Source of the DNA: Candidatus Liptonbacteria bacterium
GTDB taxonomy: Bacteria; Patescibacteriota; Minisyncoccia; UBA6257; 2-01-FULL-56-20
DNA length: 40,142 bases
Assembly: GCA_016204335.1 (NCBI GenBank)
Contig: JACQKU010000016.1
Span: forward strand, 1 to 40,142
Direction of reading: 5' to 3'
Below the pieces are notes generated by a model. The model was not told the DNA's origin. It searched no databases and saw only the letters and a list, made by a program, of their open reading frames with translations. Position 1 is the first letter of the stretch, and every line of letters starts with the position of its first letter. Made by a program: the position numbers and the translations under genes. Positions 17,952 to 26,129 of the stretch are shown here, piece after piece.

Positions 17952-19031
17952 TCAATTACTTCTCAAAAATTTTTTACAAAGCCGCATAACTTTTTTCAAT
18001 CCGTAATTGGTGTGGGGATGTATCCACACAATTTCTTCATCTTTTTTGAACCACGTCATTTGCCGCTTCGCGAACGCCCAAGTATTCTTTTTGACGAGGT
18101 CAATCGCTTCGTCAAAAAGCGCGGACTCGCGCAGAATTTTTTGTCCGCGTAAATCCGCGTTCAGTCCGCGTTGTTCCGCGCTCTTTCCTGCGTACAGGAA
18201 AGTGATGATCTCGCGATAGCCGATGGCGTCGAACGCAACTTGTTTATCCCCGTATTTTCTTATTAACCCTTTCACCTCATTTACCAATCCGTCTTTCACC
18301 ATTTCATCAACCCGAGTTTCAATCCGTTTACGAAGTTTTTCCGGCGGAAGCGCAACGCCGATTTTCAGGACGTCAAAAAGCGGTTCCCCTTTTTTTCTTT
18401 GCGCCGAAAAAGGTTTTTTCGTCGTGAACGCGATTTCGAGCGCGCGAATCACGCGCCGCGGGTTTTTTCCGTCAACGATATACGCGGCTTCGGGGTCTTG
18501 TTCGACAAGCTCGCGGTATACGGTCGCCAACCCTTCTTTCTTAATTCTCATTTCTAATTTCTTCCGCAGCGCCGGATTTGGTCTGACTTCAGGGATTTCA
18601 AGATTTTCCACAACGGCTTTCACATAAAGACCGGTACCGCCGACAAGAATCGGCAGTTTGCCCTTTTTTATAATTTCTTCGATTGCCTTGATTGCGCCTT
18701 TTTTGTAATCGGCAACCGTGTATTCTTCGTTCGGATTTTTTATGTCTATGAGATGATGTTTAATGCCTTCTGCGTATACAGGCGTTGCTGCCCCGCCCTT
18801 TTCCAAAAGAGGCGGGGCGCTCGATTTCGCATCTGCTCGCCTTCGGCTCGCAGGCGAAATCGGCGGCTTTGCCGTCCCGATATCCATTCCACGGTAAATC
18901 TGCCGCGAATCGGCGGAAACTATTTCGCCGTTTAACTTTCGCGCAATCTTAATCGCAAGCGCGGATTTTCCGCTCGCCGTTGGTCCGACAATGACGATAA
19001 GTTTTGGCTTTGTGGGTAACAATTTTGACAT
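17952..19031 (-). CDS. miaA: tRNA dimethylallyltransferase
   Basis: LIVIVGPTASGKSALAIKIARKLNGEIVSADSRQIYRGMDIGTAKP, PILVGGTGLYVKAV, AFAKRQMTWF. Two in-frame repeat inserts. Confidence 0.94.
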   Translation of the reverse strand: MSKLLPTKPKLIVIVGPTASGKSALAIKIARKLNGEIVSADSRQIYRGMDIGTAKPPISPASRRRADAKSSAPPLLEKGGAATPVYAEGIKHHLIDIKNPNEEYTVADYKKGAIKAIEEIIKKGKLPILVGGTGLYVKAVVENLEIPEVRPNPALRKKLEMRIKKEGLATVYRELVEQDPEAAYIVDGKNPRRVIRALEIAFTTKKPFSAQRKKGEPLFDVLKIGVALPPEKLRKRIETRVDEMVKDGLVNEVKGLIRKYGDKQVAFDAIGYREIITFLYAGKSAEQRGLNADLRGQKILRESALFDEAIDLVKKNTWAFAKRQMTWFKKDEEIVWIHPHTNYGLKKVMRLCKKFLRSN

Positions 19032-19402
19032 TGATTTTCTTTAATTATAATCTTTTTACAGCACGCCTATGAGAGGGGGTGAGGATTACCGCAGATACTA
19101 AAATCAGCGTCATCTTTCTTGTCCCAAGCAAGGCGGCGCGGAGGGTTATACCACCTTCGCGCCGCCTCAAATACTTTTATTACGATAAATTTGTCTTATT
19201 TATGGACCTTTTCTGGATTATACGCTTGTGCATAATTGTACTTGCAAAAACCGATTGATTCTATCATAGTTATTTTTAAGAGCACTCTTGACATTCACCA
19301 TACTACCAAATCGCGAGGACAATACTCGCGTGGAAAGGAGGCGTAGTCCGCAGTTAACGGTCGAGGTGAAAGAAACCCGTTCGGTTTCCGAAAGGAGACC
19401 CC

Positions 19403-19777
19403 ATGAAGCGAATCTTCGCAGTGGCTCTGATGGTCGGCGCGCTCATCGTGACCGCCATCGTTTCCGGTCCGGCCCCGGTCGCGGCTGCCGCCGACGGCTT
19501 CGGCGTGCAGCAGACCCTCATCTGCCCGAGTAGTACCCTGGCCTCGGCCGACCTCATCGGCGGGCCGACCTCGACCTTAGCCGCCGGTTTCATCGACGAC
19601 GTCGCGTTCTCCTACACCACGGCCACGGCGGCCACCACGACGACCTCCGCTACCGCCACTATGCATAGGGGAGGCGGCCTGGTCATCGGCCACCATACTG
19701 TGCCGGCGGCGCACCTGGCCACTCGTGGTCATCCGGCGGGGACGACCGCCGCGAAGACGCTGACCTCTTCGGCCTGA
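19403..19777 (+). CDS. Small secreted Ala/Thr-rich hypothetical protein
   Basis: Signal peptide MKRIFAVALMVGALIVTAIVSGPAPVAAAADG, SD GAAAGGAGACCCC upstream; high-GC codon usage. Confidence 0.5.
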   Translation: MKRIFAVALMVGALIVTAIVSGPAPVAAAADGFGVQQTLICPSSTLASADLIGGPTSTLAAGFIDDVAFSYTTATAATTTTSATATMHRGGGLVIGHHTVPAAHLATRGHPAGTTAAKTLTSSA

Positions 19778-20094
19778 TACTGGGTGTAGTCCGGGCAACC
19801 GCGCGAGCAGGGCTCTCAAAGCGTTGCGATGAACATGCACGCTATGCGAGGTGACCCTCGCTGAGTTCTCGCTCGCGCACTGCAGTAAACGTTCGCAACC
19901 CCGGAGGTGTCTTGGTCAAGTCGAGTCCGCCGGGCTCGTTAGCAGTCGCGTGGCGACAGTAGCGTTCAAGTAGTCGCCGCGCGATCCGGATTTTTCCTTT
20001 CCGCACGACAAATGTCCGACCTAGCAGGTTGGACGACTCGCCCCTGGCGAGTCAGCGTAGCAGGGTCGCCCATCGAGACGACCCAACTGGGGTG

Positions 20095-20168
20095 CGGTGG
20101 ATGTCTTCGGGGCATCCACCGCACCCTACAAATTAGAACCGCCATTCATCGGGCGGCTTTCTTTTTTT
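20095..20168 (+). terminator. Two successive hairpins (ggtgcggtggatg...catccaccgcacc; ccgcc...ggcgg + T tract)
   Basis: Long GC-rich stem, then CCGCCATTCATCGGGCGGCTTTCTTTTTTT. Confidence 0.75.
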
Positions 20169-20320
20169 ATAGGGTTTCAGGATTATTTTTTTGTCGCGAG
20201 AGGTTTTTACGATGAAATATAAAATTTGACATTTTTATAATTTAAAGCGACACTCTTGATAGTTTCACGGCGGATACCGTATTCATTGCAGGAAACCCGA
20301 GTACGAGGAGGTATCTGTTC

Positions 20321-20461
20321 ATGAGTAAACGACACGAGGAGCAGGCGCGCAGAAGACAGGCCCGCCAGGCGCTCCAGTTGGCCGCAGGAATTGCCCGGGC
20401 CCAGAAGAACGCCGCGAAGAACGCCGAAAAGAAGAAATGGAAACGGCGGAGATCCTTCTAG
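20321..20461 (+). CDS. 46-aa highly basic hypothetical protein (MSKRHEEQARRRQARQALQLAAGIARAQKNAAKNAEKKKWKRRRSF)
   Basis: GAGGAGG SD 9 nt before ATG; not in the ORF track because of length; followed by a GC-rich hairpin. Confidence 0.55.
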   Translation: MSKRHEEQARRRQARQALQLAAGIARAQKNAAKNAEKKKWKRRRSF

Positions 20462-20601
20462 GCCAGCTCCCAGTCAGCGGCAAGCGGCGTGGAGGTACCC
20501 AATCCTCCCGCCGCCCCCATTATTTTTCAATCGACTCAAGCCACTCATTATAAGCGGTATTTCTTTTTTATGGGGAGTTCCAAATTATTTCACTATCAGG
20601 T

Positions 20602-20619
20602 GTTATGACGCGTCATAAC
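20602..20619. repeat. 18-bp palindrome GTTATGACGCGTCATAAC, second copy
   Basis: Identical to the core of the palindrome at 17901-17928; also between convergent genes. Confidence 0.7.
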
Positions 20620-20645
20620 GCTCTGTTTCCCCCGCCTAAAAAGGG

Positions 20646-22460
20646 TTAAATCGTCTTATCCCTGATTTCTTTTTCTATTTTCTCAACAAGTTTTTCAATA
20701 TTCATTTCACCTTCCCTGCCCGCCGAAGCGTTAGCGTCAGTGGAAGTATTCGGCGCGAAGGCGGGTTGCTTGCGGCGGTAATGCCGCACGCTCGCGGTGT
20801 TATTTTTTTCTTCCCGTTCGCCGACAACGAGAATATAGGGAATTTTTTGGAGTTCGGCTTCGCGGATTCGTTTCCCGAGCGTTTCATTCGCGTCGCTTAA
20901 TTCTACGCGGATACCGCTATGCCGTAGCATAGCGGTGACGCTCTCGCCGTATTTCATAAATTTCTCGCTCAAAGGCAGAACAATCGCCTGCACCGGCGCA
21001 AGCCAAACCGGAAACGCTCCCGCGAAATGTTCTATGAGCACCGCGATGAAACGCTCGAGTGACCCGTAAATTACGCGATGAATCGCGACAGGAGTTTTTT
21101 TCCTGCCGTCGCTCCCGGCATATTCCAATTTGAACCGCTTCGGCTGCTGAAAATCGAGTTGGATGGTTCCCATCTGCCATTCCCTCCCAAGAGAGTCCTT
21201 CATCATAATATCCACTTTGGGGCCGTAAAACGCGCCCTCGCCTTCCTCGACGAAAAATTCCTTGCCGCTTTTTTTGAGTATATTCGCGAGCGACGCCTCG
21301 GCTTTTTTCCATGTTTTCGGGTCGCCCATAAAACTCTTCGGCCGGGTTCCGAGCCGGAAGCCGTAGGAAATTCCGAAAATCGAGTAAAATCTCTCGACGA
21401 TTTTCAATATTTCTTCGTATTCGGCGGCAATTTGGTTTTCCGTCACGAAACAGTGCGCGTCGTCCTGCTGGAATTCGCGGACTCTTAATAATCCGTTCAG
21501 CGTACCCGAGCGTTCGTAGCGGTGGAGCGTGTCGGTATCGGACAAACGGAGCGGCAGGTCTTTATAGCTCCGCGATTCCGAACCGAAGACCACCATCGCA
21601 TTAGGGCAGTTCATCGCTTTCAGTCCGTATTCTTCGTTTTCTTTTGTTTTGGCAATGAACATTTCCTCCCAATAGTGTTCAAAGTGTCCGGAGGTCGCAT
21701 AGAGTTCTTTTTTGTTCAGAAGCGGAGAAATGATTTCATGGTAATTTCTTTTGCGGTGTTCCTCGCGCCAAAAGTTAATGAGCTCGTTGTAGACGATAAC
21801 TCCGCGCGGCAGCCAGTAGGGCATTCCTGGGGCGGTTTCGTGGAACATAAACAGTTTCAATCGCGCGCCAAGTTTTTTGTGGTCGCGTTTTTCGGCTTCT
21901 TCGCGGAGTTTGAGATAATCTTCCAGTTCCTTTTTATTCCCGAAGCCGATGCCATAGATTCTCTGGAGCTGGGGATTTTTTTCGTCGCCGCGCCAGTACG
22001 CGCCGGCGAGGTGCGTGAGTTTGAAAGCGTCTTGAGCGATTTCTTTGGTGTTCTTTACATGCCCGCCTTTGCACAAGTCAATAAATACGTCGCCCGTAGA
22101 GTAAACCGTGAGATTTTTCCCTTCTTTGCCGAATTCCCTGATAAGGTCGAGTTTGAATCGCTGTTTTGCGAAAAGTTTTTTCGCTCCGGCAAGAGTGATT
22201 TTTTTTCCGCTAATAGGAAGATTCTTGGCGATGAGTTCGCGAATCGTTTTTTCAAATTCTTTCAAGTCATCCGGCGTAAAATGTCCCTGCTTGCCGGCGG
22301 GCAGGCGCGGCAGAAGAAAATCGTAATAAAACCCGTTTTCAATCACGGGCCCGATGCCGAGTTTCGCGTCCGGAAATTTTTTCAGCACTGCGGCGGCCAA
22401 AAGATGCGCCAGCGAGTGGCGGATATTTTCAATATTTTGGCTTTTCGATTGTTTTTGCAT
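20646..22460 (-). CDS. thrS: Threonyl-tRNA synthetase lacking the N-terminal TGS domain
   Basis: Starts MQKQSKSQNIENIRHSLAHLLAAAV; YGIGF, MNCPNAMVVF, RYERSGTLNGLLRVREFQQDDAHCFV, anticodon domain. Confidence 0.93.
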   Translation of the reverse strand: MQKQSKSQNIENIRHSLAHLLAAAVLKKFPDAKLGIGPVIENGFYYDFLLPRLPAGKQGHFTPDDLKEFEKTIRELIAKNLPISGKKITLAGAKKLFAKQRFKLDLIREFGKEGKNLTVYSTGDVFIDLCKGGHVKNTKEIAQDAFKLTHLAGAYWRGDEKNPQLQRIYGIGFGNKKELEDYLKLREEAEKRDHKKLGARLKLFMFHETAPGMPYWLPRGVIVYNELINFWREEHRKRNYHEIISPLLNKKELYATSGHFEHYWEEMFIAKTKENEEYGLKAMNCPNAMVVFGSESRSYKDLPLRLSDTDTLHRYERSGTLNGLLRVREFQQDDAHCFVTENQIAAEYEEILKIVERFYSIFGISYGFRLGTRPKSFMGDPKTWKKAEASLANILKKSGKEFFVEEGEGAFYGPKVDIMMKDSLGREWQMGTIQLDFQQPKRFKLEYAGSDGRKKTPVAIHRVIYGSLERFIAVLIEHFAGAFPVWLAPVQAIVLPLSEKFMKYGESVTAMLRHSGIRVELSDANETLGKRIREAELQKIPYILVVGEREEKNNTASVRHYRRKQPAFAPNTSTDANASAGREGEMNIEKLVEKIEKEIRDKTI

Positions 22461-22539
22461 TGTGAGAATTATATCCTCAATATTTCTTTTTTTAAAGGTC
22501 TTAACTCTGGATGAGGAATAGTGTATTATTAAAGCAATG

Positions 22540-22678
22540 CCAGGTAGTGAAAATTCGACTTGTTCGCCGGAGGCGAACAAAAAGAATTACAATCTAAAAT
22601 ATTGCACTCATCTGTCATCCATTGAATCAAAAATAAGTATGGACACCACCAAAGTTAAGTCGAATTTCTACTACCTGG
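22540..22678. mobile_element. MITE-like structured element, copy 1 (139 bp), at the serS start codon
   Basis: CCAGGTAGTGAAAATTCGACTT ... AAGTCGAATTTCTACTACCTGG inverted termini; flanking AATG duplication at 22536-22539 and 22679-22682; internal hairpin TGTTCGCCGGAGGCGAACA. Confidence 0.8.
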
Positions 22679-22679
22679 A

Positions 22680-23912
22680 ATGCTCGACATAAAATTGCTC
22701 CGTGAGGAGCCGGAAAAAGTGAAAAAAGGCGTTGCGGCAAAAGGAGACGACCCCAAACTGGTTGACGAATTTTTGCGATTGGACGAAATTTGGCGGAAGC
22801 TTACGGCCGAAATTGAAAACCTCCGGCACGAGCAAAAGGAACTCGAGGGCGAACGCGATTTTGAAGCGGCGAAAGCGGTGAAGGAGAAAATAAAGGAGAA
22901 AGAAAAAGAACTCGGCATGACAGAGACCGAACGGCGGAACGCGTGGATGTCGATTCCGAATATTCCGTTTGAAGATATTCCCGCGGGCAAGAGCGAAGAG
23001 GATAACCGCATACTCCGCGAAGTCGGCGAAAAACCGGAATTCGATTTCGTTCCCAAAGACCACGCGGAGCTGGGCAAATCGCTCGGTATCATCGATTTCG
23101 AATCTGGTTCGAAAATCGCCGGTTCCGGATTTTACTTTTTGAAAAACGAAGGGGTTTTGCTCGAATTAGCCCTGGTTCGTTACGCACTCGATTTTTTGAC
23201 GGAGAACGGATTCGTTCTTTGGCTTACGCCGGATCTGGCTCGCGACACATTTTATCTCAGCACCGGTTATCATCCGCGAGGACCGGAAGCGCAAACCTAT
23301 ACCATCGAAGGTTCCGATTTGGGACTTATCGCGACTGCGGAAGTGACGCTTGCCGGCATTCATTCGGATGAGATGCTTGAAGAGAGCGCGTTGCCGAAAT
23401 TGTACGCGGGCTACTCGCATTGTTTCCGCCAGGAGGGCGGCGCGTACGGGAAATATTCGAAAGGTCTTTACCGCGTCCACCAGTTTACCAAAGTGGAAAT
23501 GTTCGTTTACTGCAAAGCCGGCGACTCGCCCGAACTGCATCAAAAACTTCTGTGGCTCGAAGAAAAATTATGGCAAGGATTGGGGATACCGTATCGGGTT
23601 CTTGAGATGTGCGCCGGCGATTTGGGCGCGCAGGCGGCGAGAAAATTCGACCTTGAGGCGTGGATGCCCGGCAGAGGCGACTGGGGCGAAGTTACCTCGA
23701 CTTCAAACACGTCTGATTACCAGGCGCGGCGATTGGGTATCAGATTTCGCGGCAAGGACGGCAACGTTGAATTTGCGCACACGTTGAACGGCACTGCCGT
23801 CGCGACTTCGCGCGCCATTGTCGCCATTCTCGAAAATTATCAAACCAAAGAAGGGAAAGTCGCGATTCCGAGCGTCCTTCAGAAATATGTCGGGAAAGAA
23901 ATTATCGGATAA
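22680..23912 (+). CDS. serS: Seryl-tRNA synthetase
   Basis: MLDIKLLREEPEKVKKGVAAKG, LIATAEVTLAG, CFRQEGGAYGKYSKGLYRVHQFTKVEMF, TSTSNTSDYQARRLGIRFR. Confidence 0.96.
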   Translation: MLDIKLLREEPEKVKKGVAAKGDDPKLVDEFLRLDEIWRKLTAEIENLRHEQKELEGERDFEAAKAVKEKIKEKEKELGMTETERRNAWMSIPNIPFEDIPAGKSEEDNRILREVGEKPEFDFVPKDHAELGKSLGIIDFESGSKIAGSGFYFLKNEGVLLELALVRYALDFLTENGFVLWLTPDLARDTFYLSTGYHPRGPEAQTYTIEGSDLGLIATAEVTLAGIHSDEMLEESALPKLYAGYSHCFRQEGGAYGKYSKGLYRVHQFTKVEMFVYCKAGDSPELHQKLLWLEEKLWQGLGIPYRVLEMCAGDLGAQAARKFDLEAWMPGRGDWGEVTSTSNTSDYQARRLGIRFRGKDGNVEFAHTLNGTAVATSRAIVAILENYQTKEGKVAIPSVLQKYVGKEIIG

Positions 23913-25014
23913 GCCGGATTTTGAATGTCCGCCCGGCGTCAGGACATGGATTGAGCTTGATGCCAATGCATGCCGGCGCAATGTCAGGACATTCCGGCGT
24001 TTGGTCGGTCCCAAAGTTAAACTCTGGGCAGTCGTGAAATCAAACGCGTACGGCCACGGACTCTCGACTTTTTCAAAGGTTATCGATTCGACGGACATTG
24101 ACGGGTTTTGCGTTGACAGCATTCTTGAAGGATTGCGCCTCCGGAAAGATGGCATCAGGAAACCGATTTTGGTTTTGGGTTTTACGCTGCCGGCATTTTT
24201 CGAAAAAGCGGCTTCAAATGATATTGCCGTGACGATTTCAAGTTTTGATTCACTGCGGGCGTTTGATAGAACAAAGCGAAAGCCGTTTTTTCATTTAAAA
24301 ATTGACACTGGCATGCACCGCCAGGGATTTCAAGAAGAGGAAATGCGGAGAGCGATTGATTTTTTGAAAAAACGGAAATTGCGCCCGGAAGGGGCGTATT
24401 CCCATCTGGCGTTTCCAGAAAGCAAGAAATCGTCGTTGAATCAGCAGAAAGTTTTTGAGCGGTGTTTGGAATTTTTCAAAAGCGGCGGCATTCGTCTCAA
24501 ATGGATTCATTTAAGCGGAACCGGCGGCGTTTGCGAGAGAAGGCCTTTTTACAATATGGTTCGCGTCGGCTTCGGACTTTACGGCTACTTCCGCCGTCCG
24601 TTCCGGAATAAATTTCTCCATCCGGTTATGAAATGGAAAACAGTCGTCACAGAAGTGAAGCGGACTAAAAAAGGCGGGAGAATAGGCTATGATTTCACGG
24701 AACGATTCAAACGCGACTCAACAATCGCTATTTTGCCGGTCGGCTACTGGCACGGCGTTGACCGCGGTTTATCGGGTGTCGGAGAAGTTCTGGTTCGCGG
24801 GTGCCGGGCCCGAATCATGGGCAGGGTTTCTATGGATATGATTGCGATTGATATTACCGATATTCGCGGTGTTCGAATCCGGGACGAAGTTGTGCTTATC
24901 GGCGGGCATGGGAAAGAGTTTATCGGAGCCGATGAAGTGGCGGAGAAAATCGATACCACGGCTTACGAAGTGCTGACGCGAATCAATCCGCTTATCCAAA
25001 AAATCGTCGTTTAA
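23887..25014 (+). CDS. alr: Alanine racemase
   Basis: TWIELDANACRRNVRTFRRLV...LWAVVKSNAYGHGL, HLKIDTGMHRQGF, GRVSMDMIAIDIT. Start overlaps the serS end. Confidence 0.93.
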   Translation: MSGKKLSDKPDFECPPGVRTWIELDANACRRNVRTFRRLVGPKVKLWAVVKSNAYGHGLSTFSKVIDSTDIDGFCVDSILEGLRLRKDGIRKPILVLGFTLPAFFEKAASNDIAVTISSFDSLRAFDRTKRKPFFHLKIDTGMHRQGFQEEEMRRAIDFLKKRKLRPEGAYSHLAFPESKKSSLNQQKVFERCLEFFKSGGIRLKWIHLSGTGGVCERRPFYNMVRVGFGLYGYFRRPFRNKFLHPVMKWKTVVTEVKRTKKGGRIGYDFTERFKRDSTIAILPVGYWHGVDRGLSGVGEVLVRGCRARIMGRVSMDMIAIDITDIRGVRIRDEVVLIGGHGKEFIGADEVAEKIDTTAYEVLTRINPLIQKIVV

Positions 25015-25020
25015 GCAATG

Positions 25021-25151
25021 CCAGGCAGTGAAAATTCGACTGGTCGCCGCAGGCGACAAAGAATAACGGCTAAACCCTAAATTATCCAACAACATAATGC
25101 CAATGCAAAAGTCGAGATTATAGATAGTCAAGTCGAATTTCTACTGCCTGG
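25021..25151. mobile_element. MITE-like structured element, copy 2 (131 bp), at the ftsQ-like start codon
   Basis: CCAGGCAGTGAAAATTCGACT ... AGTCGAATTTCTACTGCCTGG; flanking AATG at 25017-25020 and 25152-25155; hairpin GGTCGCCGCAGGCGAC. Confidence 0.8.
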
Positions 25152-25152
25152 A

Positions 25153-26082
25153 ATGGCTAACAAAAAAAGTTCTTTTTCGCTGTCGGATGTGTACAAAAAA
25201 GAAAATCGGCGCCGGCGCCGCGTCATTCTCGGCGTAATCGTGTTTCTCATTTACGGCGTTTTTCTCGGAGGGGCGTGGCTGGTTGTCCGCTCGCCGCTTT
25301 TTCGGATTCAAAAAATCGAAGTCGGCGGCAATCAAATGGTTTCGGGCGGCGATATACTCGCGCTTGTAAATCGGAGAATGTCGGACGGCTCTTTTTTGAA
25401 ACGATTGCTCGGAGCAAAGAACATTCTTGCCTGGCCGGAAACGCTTTCATTAGACGATTTAAAATTTAATCCGGAATTGAAAGGTCTTTCAATAAAAAAG
25501 GACTATAAAAAAAGAAGCGTTGTCGTCACAGTTGAAGAGAGGCGGCCGTTCGGCGCGTGGTGTCTCATGAAACCGCAGATTAACGCGGATGAAACGCTGA
25601 TAAACGCGGATGCGAGCAACGGTAATATCAGCGAAAATCTGCGTAGTAATCTGCGTGAATCCGCATCTTCATGTTGGTGGTTTGACGACAGCGGAACGCT
25701 TTTTGCGAAAGCCATGCATGTCGAAGGCAATCTCATCGCTGTCGTTGACGACTACTCGCAGAAAAATCTCGGATCGGGCTCAAACATTTTGCCCGGTGAA
25801 TTCATTCCGAACATATTTTCCATTTTTAAAGTGATTTCGGGCGGCGAGTTGAGCGTTAAGGAGATTCGACTCAACGATATAAATCTTCAGGAAATTGAAG
25901 TTGATACGTATGCGGGCTTGCCCGCCGGAGCTTTAGCGAAGGAGGGCTTGAAGCTTTATTTCAGTTTGCGGTTTCCGGCCGACAACACTCTTGCCGTCAT
26001 TCAGTCCTTGAAAAATCAGTCCGGATTCGACAAATTCCAGTATCTCGATTTCCGGGTGGAGAATAGGGCGTATTATAAGTAG
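25153..26082 (+). CDS. FtsQ/DivIB-like cell division protein (POTRA)
   Basis: Single N-terminal TM then FRIQKIEVGGNQMVSGGDILALVN; WFDDSGTLFAKA. Contains an in-frame repeat insert. Confidence 0.8.
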   Translation: MANKKSSFSLSDVYKKENRRRRRVILGVIVFLIYGVFLGGAWLVVRSPLFRIQKIEVGGNQMVSGGDILALVNRRMSDGSFLKRLLGAKNILAWPETLSLDDLKFNPELKGLSIKKDYKKRSVVVTVEERRPFGAWCLMKPQINADETLINADASNGNISENLRSNLRESASSCWWFDDSGTLFAKAMHVEGNLIAVVDDYSQKNLGSGSNILPGEFIPNIFSIFKVISGGELSVKEIRLNDINLQEIEVDTYAGLPAGALAKEGLKLYFSLRFPADNTLAVIQSLKNQSGFDKFQYLDFRVENRAYYK

Positions 26083-26129
26083 CTTATTAGCTGATTAGCT
26101 TATTAGTTTTGCTTCGTTAAAATTAGCAA

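Noticed and set aside
22661-22678. AATTTCTACT in the element termini resembles the Cas12a crRNA 5' handle
   Set aside because: The handle needs a following GTAGA to close the TCTAC stem; here it pairs with the far terminus instead. No spacers, repeats array or cas genes are present.
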